The notes: generated by a model from the letters alone, not told the origin. A stretch of DNA of 64,000 bases from Mugil cephalus (GCF_022458985.1 NC_061789.1:16896357-16960356); one strand, 5' to 3'; positions 33,185-43,336 are shown, counted from the first letter of the stretch. Translations and numbers: made by a program.

Positions 33185-34907
33185 CGGCCATATGCACACG
33201 GTGGGAACTCGGAGCATCATATGGCTGGCATTAAGGCCGCCCTTTGTTCTGCCTCCCATGACCACCTGGCACCCTTGCTCCAGGAACTCCCTCCTGCATT
33301 GTGGTGCTCAGTCTGTCCTTTTTTTTTTTTTTTTTTTTTTTTTTGTCTGCGCAGCCACCCACCAGCTGCCTGCCTAGCAGCCCTGCTGTCGGATGGGTTA
33401 ACTAGCATCATCCAGTACAGTAACCGAGGCCAATTAGCCCAAACAGTCCCACATATGGGCAGGTGTCGTAGAGCATCATCGGTGGGAGCTATGTCATTAT
33501 GCCCCATCACTGCTCCTCCTTTCACAGATGAGGCCAAAGTGATTGTGACAGCTTAACAGTATTGCGTTTCCTGACGCATCTTGTGAGACGAAACCTCTCC
33601 CCAAGCTTTACCGCTGCTTTAGAGTAAGGACAGAGGGGAGATTTTGAAGCCTGTGTATGACAGCCTTTGAGGCAAATCAGACAGACTTCTGCAAAAGCAC
33701 GTGTGACACCTCTATGTGCGGGATAAAAATCACTTTGACTAGTTTTCTCCACACCCCATCCCCGTCTTTGTGCACCATCTAAAAAGGAGCTTGGCTCCCA
33801 AGGCCGCATTTTCATACCCAGCGTGCTAGTTCCCGGCGTAAACTTGCCCACAGATGCACCCTTTTGTCCCAGGCATCCCCTTAGCGAAGCCCCCGTCTTT
33901 CCCATCCCTCCAAGCAAGCTTGACCCACACTCAGCTCCCACGTTCCCATGGAAAGAGGGGAGACAAGGGGCTGGGAAAGCTTTTCTTCCCCCTTCAGAAA
34001 GACGCTTTGTTAGTCCTGGAAGGGGGACAGCGCTGGAGTCGGTGCTGTGAAGCATCCATTGCACCCGGGGCATTCACAGGGACACCCAGAAAGAGGAGGG
34101 ATAATAGATTGCGGGGAGAGAGGGGGGTTTAAAGAGGGAGTCCTGAAACTGCTCCCTGCGTTCTCAGGGACATCAGTCAGAGGAGAATAAAAAGTGACAA
34201 AGCCGGGGAAATTCAGCGCGGTGAACAGGGGGCTGTGTGGCCGTTTTCAGCGTGTCATCTGGTGACAAGGGGGAACAATGCGGCACTGTAAACTGCCGTC
34301 AAACAAGCATCACCTGCATCCCTTATTGTCCAGCTCTGCAGGAAAAGGCTCAGCGACAATGATGTGAACCCGCGCGCGTCACATCACAACTGAAATATTA
34401 CTTGTCAGCTTGTGCAATATGTAATATCTGATAAACAGCCGATTGTGCATGGATAAAACACCAGATTCAATGTTCATTTTTGCACTTTCCCCTTACCTGT
34501 TGCATGTTTCTGGAGATCCATGTGTCCAGGAGCAGATTGAGCCTGGACTGGTGGAACTTCTTGGTGGTCTTCACGGCGATGAAGATGTCATCCGCGCTGA
34601 TGTCCTCGGCTGGCGGGGGGTCAGCGGCGGACGCGGAGGAGCGCGCGGGCTTCTCCACCTCCCTCCGCCCCCGGGTCAGCTTGGTGAAGTACGCCGAGAA
34701 TCCCTTCTTGTCCCGTGCGCCCTGGGGCCGCGCGTCCCCCTCCTCCTCCTCCTCTTGGAGAAGCGAGCGCGCAGCGGCGTCCTCTCCGTCCGCCCGCTCG
34801 TCCACCTGGACGCGGTGATGCTGCAGGGCGACCAGGAGCAGCAGCAGGCAGAGGCATGCCGTGCAGGCTACAGAGATGGCTGTCTTCTTTCCATTATTTT
34901 TCAGCAT
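29234..34907 (-). CDS. lfng: Lunatic fringe, O-fucosylpeptide 3-beta-N-acetylglucosaminyltransferase
   Basis: Complete. Exons, 5' to 3' on the minus strand: 34907-34497, 30601-30553, 30393-30291, 30207-30054, 29968-29883, 29760-29595, 29471-29386, 29303-29234. The total is 1125 nt, 374 residues plus TAG, the usual size for vertebrate Lfng. All seven introns are GT-AG and in phase. Residues about 9-28 form the type II signal anchor; RGRR at 79-82 is a proprotein-convertase-type site. The catalytic domain begins near [11 protein letters not shown] (109-119). It contains the DDD motif in [10 protein letters not shown] (194-196, Mn2+/UDP-GlcNAc binding), NCS (161-163, N-glycan sequon), [10 protein letters not shown] (245-254), [10 protein letters not shown] (280-289), [11 protein letters not shown] and YPDTPWCP. 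By family knowledge it acts in the Golgi and adds GlcNAc to O-fucose on Notch EGF repeats, tuning Delta versus Jagged response in somite and neural patterning. Confidence 0.98.
29386..29471 (-). CDS. lfng: lfng exon 7
   Basis: Acceptor cccccag, donor TCGAG|gtgaga; 28 codons plus 2 nt. Encodes [20 protein letters not shown] and FPVEEDPS, matching the LSYGMFENK segment of lunatic fringe. Confidence 0.95.
29595..29760 (-). CDS. lfng: lfng exon 6
   Basis: Acceptor ctttcag, donor AAGCAG|gtgagg; 1 nt plus 55 codons. Encodes [20 protein letters not shown], then [20 protein letters not shown] and [15 protein letters not shown]. The DD pair in LPDDCT is conserved and is the region proposed to supply the catalytic base. 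Confidence 0.96.
29883..29968 (-). CDS. lfng: lfng exon 5
   Basis: Acceptor cttgtag, donor GCCAG|gtaaga; 28 codons plus 2 nt. Encodes [20 protein letters not shown] and [17 protein letters not shown] is a core strand and loop of the Fringe-type glycosyltransferase fold. Confidence 0.96.
30054..30207 (-). CDS. lfng: lfng exon 4 (DDD motif)
   Basis: Acceptor ttctcag, donor ATG|gtacgt; 1 nt plus 51 codons. Encodes [20 protein letters not shown], then [20 protein letters not shown] and [11 protein letters not shown]. The three aspartates form the metal- and nucleotide-sugar-binding DxD motif. Confidence 0.97.
30291..30393 (-). CDS. lfng: lfng exon 3
   Basis: Acceptor gccacag, donor AAAAA|gtagga. 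Encodes [20 protein letters not shown] and [15 protein letters not shown]. The NCS sequon and [10 protein letters not shown] are conserved in lunatic fringe. Confidence 0.95.
30553..30601 (-). CDS. lfng: lfng exon 2
   Basis: Acceptor tttgcag, donor ATTG|gtaagt; 16 codons plus 1 nt. Encodes [22 protein letters not shown] is a fixed Fringe motif. Confidence 0.95.
30906..30979. repeat. (CA)n microsatellite, about 37 units
   Basis: Uninterrupted CA dinucleotides over about 74 bases within lfng intron 1. Length polymorphism is likely. Confidence 0.97.
33153..33184. repeat. G32 homopolymer in lfng intron 1
   Basis: Thirty-two consecutive G on the + strand, so C32 in the lfng transcript. Such tracts are unstable and assembly length may be unreliable. 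Confidence 0.9.
33319..33344. repeat. T26 homopolymer in lfng intron 1
   Basis: Twenty-six consecutive T on the + strand (A26 in the lfng transcript), 135 bases from the G32 tract. Confidence 0.9.
34497..34907 (-). CDS. lfng: lfng exon 1 (signal anchor, stem, start of catalytic domain)
   Basis: ATG at 34907-34905 opens a 137-codon exon ending ATGCAACAG|gtaagg. MLKNNGKK is a short basic cytosolic tail before the hydrophobic anchor [20 protein letters not shown]. The stem is acidic (QEEEEEGD), then [18 protein letters not shown] carries the convertase-type site, and [20 protein letters not shown] begins the glycosyltransferase fold. The start matches the MLK beginning of Fringe proteins. Confidence 0.97.
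34560..34830. promoter_or_regulatory. lfng: CpG-dense block over lfng exon 1
   Basis: Much richer in CG dinucleotides than the surrounding DNA, for example gcggacgcggaggagcgcgc near 34625 and ccgcgcgtcc near 34728. Coding-region CpG density next to a promoter suggests an unmethylated CpG-island-like segment. Confidence 0.6.
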
Positions 34908-35060
34908 GATTAAATTAAAAAATACTACGAAGCGGCGCAGCGAACTTCTAATGCCAAGTCCATATGCTGGTGTTCCTCAATAAATCTCAAAATTTATTAC
35001 ACGTACGGTCCCGTTAGTGCGCATAGCTGAACAGCAACTAAGTGATGTGTGCAGGGGGGA

Positions 35061-35145
35061 AATATATAAGCTTCCATAGTGGCCACGCCTCATGGGAGGT
35101 CCTTGAATCCAGCATGCCAGCCAGTGACGCAACAATAGGGCGTGG
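35061..35145 (-). promoter_or_regulatory. lfng: Putative lfng core promoter: TATA box, two CACC/GC boxes, CRE-like site
   Basis: On the minus strand TTATATATT lies at 35069-35061, about 160 bases before the ATG, placing a start near 35035 and a 5'UTR of about 130 nt. Just upstream are AGGCGTGGCC (35090-35081) and CCACGCCC (35145-35138), both KLF/Sp-type boxes. The + strand TGACGCAA at 35125-35132 resembles a CRE or ATF half-composite. No exact CSL (TTCCCACG-type) site was seen close by. Assignment is by position and motif only. Confidence 0.45.
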
Positions 35146-35159
35146 ATTTAGCACTGTGT

Positions 35160-37500
35160 GTATGTGTGTGTCACTAAGTTCAGCTTTGCCCGTACACACA
35201 ATAAAAGTAAACGTTTGACCCAAGGAAAACAAAGCTGCAGGTGATCAGGAGCAAAGGTGCGTTTCCAAACTGCACCTGGAGGGAAACCGTGACTCATCTC
35301 GCTAAAAATGTTTATTCTCTCGCTGTGAGTCTTTAATCACACTCATTTCATCCTTTCACTTTTCAGTGCGAAGTTATTTGAACTCACCAGGGTGTGAGCC
35401 GACCATTCACCAGACAAACAGGCTCCATTGTTCATCGCTGACCTTGCCAGGCCTCTAGACAGTTGGTCATTCCTGAACACTTGTTATTCAAATTCTGGCT
35501 CCATCTGGTGCTGGGACGCTGACCAAAAGACATGAGTTCCATTTTCGTGCAGCTGGTGGAGGCTGGACGACTTGTGGCGACCGCCAGGTTTCGACAGTTT
35601 GGTTTAAACTAATCTGATCAGTCAGAGATTTTAAAGGACACCTTCGGATTGATAAATCTATAACCGCCAGGTGATGAATTGTGGAAAGGTTCAGTCACGC
35701 TTCTTGCTTCTCTTTACTTGCAGCAGCACCAGAAGTGCGCCTTTTCAAACATTTGCGAGAGAAAAACTCATTTTCCTCTGCAGGTGTTTCATTCTCTTTA
35801 TTTCTGGAACATGCAGGGCCGTGCTTTCTTGCTCCTGTCAAGGCCTTTTGTCCTACGTTTGAAAGTGAGCACAGAAAGGAATCCAAAAGCAAGCATAAGA
35901 AACCAGACAGAAGGGGTTGTCTCTGTGGCCTTCCTTCTTCTTCAATCATCCGCCTCTTTGGGCTTACTGGGCTTGCAGGGCATTCGTCCCAGCTCAGAGA
36001 CTGTTTTTGGTCCTTTTGGACCTGTAAGAACAATGTCTCTTGTTAAAATGGCAAGTGAAACCGCGCCGGCCTCCATCTGTATTAGCTCCAGACTCCCTCC
36101 TCGCCTTGCAGTTTATGTCAGCCTTTTGCTAACTGCCTTTTGAAACCTCTCCATGGCTCTCCCTCTCCTCCGACCCCCCTGCCTGACACTACTGCTGAAT
36201 GCCAGAGGGATTACATCCAGTTTCTTCAGACGAGCCCACTTCCTCCCCACAGCGCCCACAAACCCACAAATAAACACCACGGCGTGCTTGATTTTCCCTC
36301 TGATTATATCAGCATGCTGGGGGATCTGAGCTCTGATGGTAAAATTACAGGGCAGCTATTTATAGTTCGCGCTTTAACAAACATGGTCGCATGTGATAGA
36401 GGATGGGGCAGGTAAAGAATCCCAGTGTGAACTGTCACAACATCCCACAAGTGTCCCGGAGGCATAAATAAATGTCGCTTTTTTATTTCCCCCGATTACA
36501 CAAATACCTGGGATCACACTGAGCTCCATCAGCGATAACTTGATACTCTGTTTAGTCTCTGTTCATGCTGAACAGAAACACGGCGTGGAAGCTCAAAGAC
36601 GCGTCTTTCTTTTCAGTGTTTCCGTTCATTTCACACATTCCTCAGTTTGATGCCCCAAAAAATTCTGCTTCTTGTAACTTTTGCATATTAGTGAATAGTA
36701 CTGTCCCTGTCTTTTGCATTGCAGTAGACGCTTCGGTGCAAGGTTTTAGATCTCCTGCAAGCTAAACTCAGAATCTTGGAAAATATCTATGTCTGTAACT
36801 TTTATCCATGTCTCATACTTTCATGAATGCATCAGTGCTGCAGCCTAAGTGTAAAAATTATTATATTTTGGGGAACTGTGGAGGAGCGGTTAGCTTGTTA
36901 AATGCTTGTGAACTTTTTCTAAATGGCTTTACGTTACACCACATGAATGCTGATCAAATCATGTCTATACAGAGGTAGTGAGGTCTATAAAGACGTCCCA
37001 CTTCCATGCATTTGACGCCCGAATGCTGAGTGTCTTTTATTTAAGATGAGATGAGCTGTGGACGTTTCATTTCATAACACTGAAGGCCAGCTCTGAACTC
37101 TTCTGTCTAAGTGTCAACCACGGCTATAACACAGTACAAATGGAATAAGACTCCCCCCGACGTCCCTCCTGGAATCAGCGATGAGAGCTGAGTGGAGGGG
37201 ATCAGTCCTCGGCCCTGTGTGTTTCCCCATCATTGACGCTCTGTAGCGCTGATGGGACTGCGGGTCACACCCGAAGCGAGAGCCAGGGGACCGGGGCGTC
37301 CTCCTCAGAACTCGGTGTCAGTTTCACCACACACGCAACAGTAGAGAGGCCTTCAGCTGCTCATGAGACGAGTAACTAAAACGAACTTGAAGTTATCTGC
37401 AAAGAGAGTTCCAGTAAATTTGAAAGAACGTGTTTGAGGTAAGCACAATGGACTTACGCAACAGGGGATGAGACTTACTATGATCCTTACTGGCAAAAAG
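35160..37500. other. lfng upstream DNA, nothing recognised
   Basis: No exon, RNA gene or mobile element can be supported. The frames at 35679-36143 and 35695-36033 overlap on opposite strands and have no recognisable domain. Confidence 0.45.
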
Positions 37501-37507
37501 AAAAAAA

Positions 37508-37690
37508 ATCCCATAATTCAAGAGATAAGATCACGCTGAAGATAATCACTATCGTTGGCATACGTTGTAAAAGCTGCAGTTCTTCTTGTCTTTCAGAGTT
37601 AATGCAGTTTTCCAAATTGTGGACACTTTTTTTTGGATTGCATTCGATTAATTTAATCAGCTCTGTCATCATCAAGGATGTCATCATCCC
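37508..37690 (+). repeat. Diverged copy of the tRNA-Cys flanking block
   Basis: Shares the order agataa-tcact-atc-tt, then cttgtctttcag, ttaatgcagttttccaaatt, a T-rich stretch, attgcattcgatt and tctgtcatcatca with the blocks at 38966 and 42826. More degraded than those, and no tRNA follows within several hundred bases. Confidence 0.6.
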
Positions 37691-38870
37691 TGTCTCACCG
37701 CAGTATGGACAGGCTCCCTTACAAAGCCACTTGTTACTGGAAACTAGACATTGACCCTTCAGGTTTATATTTCCACCATAAACTCCAGGGACCTCTAAAA
37801 GCTGTTGACAAAGGAGTTATTTCTATAACATAAGGTTTAAGAGGTGGAAGTTGGCCACGTATCCTAGCTGAGCCTTTCAAAAGGTCCCTTGACTCAAAAT
37901 AAATGGCAGTTCTTCCACCAGTGCCCCCCTCCCTCCCATCAGATGCTTTCTCATGTTAATTATCAAGTGCATGAACTTGTGTGCCTAACCAGATTTGTTT
38001 ATCTCTGCAGTCGCAGGATGTGTTGTGTAAAAAGTTTGTCCGTCGCTGTGTTAAGAGTGAGTCAACTTTCGGAGGACGAATGAAGCCGTCTTTTTATTTC
38101 TCGAATAAATAAAGAAGCCCAGTGATCTGAGCCAAGGGAAGAGAAAGGCTCAACTCTGCAGATCCAATGAAAACAGGAAACTCCCGACTGGTGGCCGATG
38201 TCCTTTTTTGAAGGGCCCCGTACCCCGGTCATATTTGCTCCTTTCGCACTCCGTCCCCTCTTCATAGGCAGGCTAACGCCAGATATTTGCATAACTGTTC
38301 ATCAGACCTGCTCATCACCCCCTGCTCCTGCCCTACTTCCACTCTGTCAGCCTAATCCTTCCCAGCACTCTCTCTTTGTGCCCGGCCCTCGTTGTTCTGG
38401 GAGCATCAAATGATCAACACAGTAAATTGGGAGGACTATTCTGGTCCGGTCAGATCTGCAGCCTCACAACTGTGGCTCCAAATAGAAACATATTCAGTGG
38501 GATGGCTCAAATTATGAACGATGAGTGAGGCTGGCATGGCTTCCTATTTGTTGTCCATGGCTGTGGGAGGGGGGGGGGGCTTTATATTATAGTACATGAA
38601 GAGGTGCAGAGATATGATCTAAGTGTGTATTATGGTGGAAGAATAGGGCTGTGGGACCTGATACTGTGAAAATGACGGAGCAGTCCGATGTGTCGCGATG
38701 ACAGGCAGAGAGGAGAGAGGCTCCGCTGGGAAAGTGCCATGGTTTCACTTCAAGTGTCATTGTGTCATTCCTCTTGTTTTCCAGTAAAGGAGCTGCACAG
38801 TCAGCAGACTTAGTAGTGGCATTTTGTAATAGAAAGTTCCGTTTCATCCTCAGATTATGCCAAAAGCCAA

Positions 38871-38942
38871 GGGGGTATAGCTCAGTGGTAGAGCATTTGA
38901 CTGCAGATCAAGAGGTCTCCGGTTCAAATCCGGATGCCCCCT
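38871..38942 (+). tRNA. tRNA-Cys (GCA), copy 1, intact
   Basis: 72 nt, no intron. Acceptor arm GGGGGTA pairs with TGCCCCC, discriminator T as expected for Cys. D-arm GCTC...GAGC, anticodon loop CTGCAGA with anticodon GCA, T-arm TCCGG TTCAAAT CCGGA. Internal A box (TAGCTCAGTGG) and B box (GGTTCAAATCC) are intact, so RNA polymerase III transcription is plausible. No T4 terminator follows closely: the 3' flank is ctacttatgcacccctgtgc. Confidence 0.96.
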
Positions 38943-38965
38943 CTACTTATGCACCCCTGTGCCGT

Positions 38966-39431
38966 TTGGAGATGGAGTCCTGAACACACCCAAGAGGAAA
39001 TAATCAGAGTTATTTACGTATTGCATAGTGTGACATCAAACTTAGTGGTGAATTAGTTGACGTTCTGTCTCATCATAATCTTGACACTGTGAATGTAACC
39101 CACATTATTGAGATAAATTATTGTCACTAAAGATAATCAGTATCATTAGCTTATGGTGTCATGCCATGGTCAAATAAATACATTTCTGTAAAAGTCTTGT
39201 ACATGAAAATGCCGCTTAATTCAGTCCTTCTTGTCCTTCAGATTAATGCAGTTTTTCAGATTGTGGGCACATTAAGCTTTTTTTGGACTGCGTTTGATTC
39301 ATTTTGGTGGCTCTGACATCATCATTTCTGCATTTTTGTGAAGGCTCTGTTTGGAAACAGGTGGGAATTCACGCCAATAGTGTAATTTCTCTTGTTCCTC
39401 GAAATTTCCTCTCTTTTCCCAAAATCACCAT
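38966..39431 (+). repeat. tRNA-Cys-linked duplicated block, copy 1
   Basis: Begins ggagatggagtcctgaacac and runs through agataatcagtatcattagc, ttatggtgtcatgccatggt, attaatgcagtttttcagat and cacgccaatagtgt to cccaaaatcaccat, directly against tRNA copy 2. Nearly identical to 42826-43336, which abuts tRNA copy 4, apart from small insertions. Confidence 0.85.
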
Positions 39432-39503
39432 GGGGGTATAGCTCAGTGGTAGAGCATTTGACTGCAGATCAAGAGGTCTCCGGTTCAAATCCGGATGCCC
39501 CCT
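39432..39503 (+). tRNA. tRNA-Cys (GCA), copy 2, intact
   Basis: Identical to copy 1 over all 72 nt, including both internal promoter boxes and anticodon GCA. The 3' flank tcattacctatgcaaaggca reaches a TTTT about 24 bases after the gene, a possible distal terminator. Confidence 0.96.
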
Positions 39504-39714
39504 GTCATTACCTATGCAAAGGCAAGTTTTCACAGACTCAGCAGCGGCGTTTTTATTTAAACGTGAACAAGAAAAGATCACTTCTGAACACACCCAAGAG
39601 GAAAGAATCTGAATTATTTATGCATTTCATGCTAGTGTCACTAAATCAGTGAACATGTTGTCTCGTCATGGAAGGAGGTCTCCATGATTTGCGGTAATGG
39701 TGTTCAGCATATGA

Positions 39715-39786
39715 GGGGGTATAGCTCAGTGGTAGAGCATTTGACTGCAGATCAAGAGGTCTCCGTTTCAAATCCGGATGCCCCCT
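39715..39786 (+). tRNA. tRNA-Cys (GCA), copy 3, T-arm mutated
   Basis: 72 nt and identical to copies 1 and 2 except that the T-stem reads TCCGT instead of TCCGG. This breaks the universally conserved 53-61 G-C pair and alters the B box (GTTTCAAATCC). Transcription and stability are probably reduced; it may be a pseudogene. The flanks differ from those of copies 2 and 4. Confidence 0.85.
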
Positions 39787-39799
39787 GTCATTATGAGGC

Positions 39800-42700
39800 C
39801 AGAGCTGCATATTTACTGAATTTGCTCAGTGATCTTTGAAATACAAAAACTTTATGAAGAAACAGATCAAACAAAACCTACTGTTTACTCTTCTCAACCG
39901 CTTCGCCACATCTAGCAACGTCTAGGCAGCATCACCAGTGAGCGGCGGAGGCGTAAAAACAAACATGGGTGGAAAATGGTGTCAGCACCAGATAAGATTA
40001 GAGGAAAACCAACAGATTAATCATTAACAAACGAAAAGTCAAACAAAATTCTGCTCTGCATTATTTCCTCAAATGCAACTTACTGATCCCGTCCAAAGAA
40101 CGGATTAAAGAACACGTAGAGTACAGATGCACTAATTATTACTGCAATAAAAATACTACAGGAAGGAGCCCGAGACTCGTTCTTTTATTCTACTGGTGGC
40201 TTTGTGAACATAATAACTCCCTTTGGATCTGAAACTGCGGCATGTCCTGTCACTGGATCCGTTAGCCAAACCTCTGCTACCTCTCTCTCCGGGCCTTGGG
40301 GCTTTGTGGTATCCCCCTGCGGTCTGAAAGGAAACATTCCCCATCAGGCAAAAGCCTTAATATCCCTTAGATGCTTGGAGCCCCCTGAGCATTCACATCC
40401 AGCTTTGATACTGTGATACCTCACACAGAACAACGGCAGGCACTCAATCATCCCCGCAGTGTTCTACATCTGTTCCTGTTTAGGACTTTAATGAATGTTT
40501 GCTCTGTCTCCAGAAGTCAATTAGCAGCTATAGAAAGAATAACCACCCTCCCCAACCCCCCCTTATTTTCTTCTTTTTTTTTTTTTTGAAATTTCACAGT
40601 CTGCGAGATTTCAGCCTTGTTGCTTTTACGTCTTGTGTGGATTGCTGCGGTTTGTGTTTTTTTTTGCGAGCGGCGAAGTTCAGACGTGGCTTTTTGTTTA
40701 CCAGGAGCGAACTCCGCGGGGAGCAGGGTGATATACAGCGACGAGAGAGGCCGGCCGGACGAATTAAGGAGCCATGACAATGAAAAGCAGATGTGACTGT
40801 AGGGCAGCTAAATTACTTAACTGCCACGTGAAAACAGTAAGAGACAACACACGGTGAATGGCAGCAAATTGTCAAAGACCCCCTACTAACAGGCTGATGC
40901 ATATGGAGATGGGGGTTACCTCTTTTTTTCTGTAAATGTAAGCAAACTCAAATAAACCTCAAAATGTTAATGGCCTACTATCACAATCTGAGCAAACACA
41001 CATGTTTGCTTTCTTACCAAGAATACAGTTATTATGTCTAGACAGCACATTTGACGCTCCTGCCAGTAGCTAATTAGCTTAGCTTAGCATAACAACATAC
41101 AGAGTTTTACAGTTTATATTTTGCTCAATGGCGAGAAAATAAAATCTGAGTATATGGTGTGCGAGAGGAAGGAGAAAACGCCTTTTGGACGTGTATAGTT
41201 ACATTTTTGCACAACAGGCTACGTTGTAGCGTCCACAGATACGTCGTAGCTAAGCCGCAGAAGTGACGCGCAACGTTAAATGTGGCTTCACACGTCAGGA
41301 GGTTCCAGGCCGCATCAGAGAAATAGCCTGCCTCGCCCTGTTAAAACGAGCAACGCTGCAAGTTTCTTGCATGCACAAAACAAATAATGAAAAATCAAAT
41401 GAGCCACTTGGTTGTAATTTGTCTCTGATCCAGCTCTATAATCTCTTTCATTTACGACGATCTGATAATTACTATTAATATCAGTGAACTGGTGTCAGAT
41501 GACAGCAGGAGGATTCGGCATTAAAGGATGAACCTCAATAAGGCCAAGTAGGGGTTTGCCACATGGCATGCGTTGAACGCGCCACCTGTCGGGAAATCCT
41601 GCGTCGCCCGCGGGCTCCACAGACGCGCACATGAACGCACACCTTGTTCCCAGACTGCGCGGTCAGTTGAGGGAATCTGTTTCGGTTCTGTTTGTTACTG
41701 GGATTAATTCCTCTGGCACCGTCCTCTGGTTTAGCTTCCATCCCACGGGGCAGCGGTTTATCTCTTGTCGTGGATCCAGCTGGGCTGATCCTCTCTTATT
41801 AAATGGATTAGCGGAGGCCTCGTCTACTGTCAGGAGCTCATGAAAAGAACGGGGATTCAGGATGTTTTCAGAACAAGTTTCGAACTGTAAATGTAAGTTT
41901 TGAAGCCTTTAAAATCAAACACTTGAACACGTGCACCCTGGGAACTTTAAAATAGGAGGTATATCTGCAGAGTAGAGTCAGAAACATGATTCTTAGCTGA
42001 CTTCACTAAGTATCGGCAATGGCTAGCTCTTGTAGTATCCGTGGGAAACTGTAGCCTTAATGCTCTTTAGAAGCTTTTTGGTTTCCCACGAGAGACATCC
42101 AGGACAGAAGCAGGTTAGTTTGAGACTCAAATGTGAAGTGGCATGACTGGGATAGAGTAGATCCTGTTACAGACGTCAGAAAAAAAATCATGAAGAGTGT
42201 ATGTTTCATCCTGAGCATCAACTACCCACCAGACATTAGAAGATTACCGCTCTTCTTTTTCGTGCTGCGCGAATAAACCAGGAATCCATCAAGCGATTAA
42301 GCATCATCTCAGCTTCTGGAAGACTACACTTCAAACACGGACACTGCAGGATCTCACGCTGGGATCATGGATGGATGTCAGGTGCTCCTCCCTTCCCGGT
42401 ACCCTTATATTAATCTCCTTCAGGAGCCGGCCGACCCCTCGCCCTCGCAGGCCTCCGTGCAGGCGCCACACTAATCACGCTGTTTAAGAGGAGGCCGTCT
42501 GAGGCCGAGCCCTCGCTCCTTCGCAGATGCGTCGGAGATCAGGCTGGGCGCAAATAGACCCTGACCCCGGATCAGTCCACGCTCCAGCACCAGTTGGTCC
42601 AGGGGTGCTAAGCCTGTGTCAGTGTGTGTTTGGTGTTGTTTTTGACCTTGTTGCTGGAATTTATTTCCGCTTGCATTAGCAGGATGTCTTCAAGCCTCCC

Positions 42701-42825
42701 ATCTACTCAGAATGTATTTCTGTTGACCTCATCCATTTACCTCCAAAACACTACAGGGCCAACCAGGATGAGCACTCAGGTGCTCCCTGTGCTGTTTGTT
42801 GTATGGGGGGAAGCGAACCTGTCTG
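39800..42825. other. Spacer between tRNA copies 3 and 4, nothing recognised
   Basis: About 3 kb of mixed DNA without a supportable exon or mobile element. Confidence 0.4.
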
Positions 42826-43336
42826 ATGGAGATGGAGTCCTGAACACACCCAAGAGGAAAGAATCAGTTGTTTACGTATTGCATGTTCACTAGTGTGACA
42901 TCAAACTTAGTGGGGAATTAGTCGGCTCGACGTTCTGTCTCATCATAGTCTTGACACTGTGAATGTAACCCACATTATTGAGATAAGTTATCGTCACTAA
43001 AGATAATCAGTATCATTAGCTTATGGTGTCATGCCATGGTCAAATAAATACATTTTCTGTAAAAGTCTTGTACATGAAAATTCCGCTTAATCTGTCTTTC
43101 AGATTAATGCAGTTTTTCAGATTGCGGGCACATTAAGCTTTTTTTGGACTGCGTTTGATTCATTTTGGTGGCCCTGTCATCATCATTTCTGCATTTCCAT
43201 GAAGGCTCTGTCTGGAAACAGGTGGGGATTCACGCCAATAGTGTCATTTCTCTTGTTTTCCCAGCAAAAGAGCTGCATGGTTTATGTTCTTGACACATTT
43301 GAACCGAAACTTTCTCTCTTTTCCCAAAAATTCCAT
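42826..43336 (+). repeat. tRNA-Cys-linked duplicated block, copy 2
   Basis: Begins tggagatggagtcctgaaca and follows copy 1 (38966-39431) almost base for base up to tcccaaaaattccat, directly before tRNA copy 4. Near 43260 it also matches the upstream flank of tRNA copy 1 (tgttttcccagcaaaagagc versus tgttttccagtaaaggagct), so the module boundaries are shared by three of the four tRNA loci. Confidence 0.85.

Larger units (their letters stand above)
30602..34496 (-). other. lfng: lfng intron 1 (3.9 kb), rich in simple repeats
   Basis: GT-AG intron between the CpG-rich first exon and exon 2. It contains the CA, G and T tracts listed separately, GC-rich DNA at about 31490-31640, and frames of up to 183 codons on the minus strand (about 34073-33522) that have no family features or splice support. 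First introns of developmental genes often hold enhancers, but none can be identified here. Confidence 0.7.

Noticed and set aside
33522-34073. 183-codon minus-strand frame
   Set aside because: Lies inside lfng intron 1, with no recognisable domain and no splice support.
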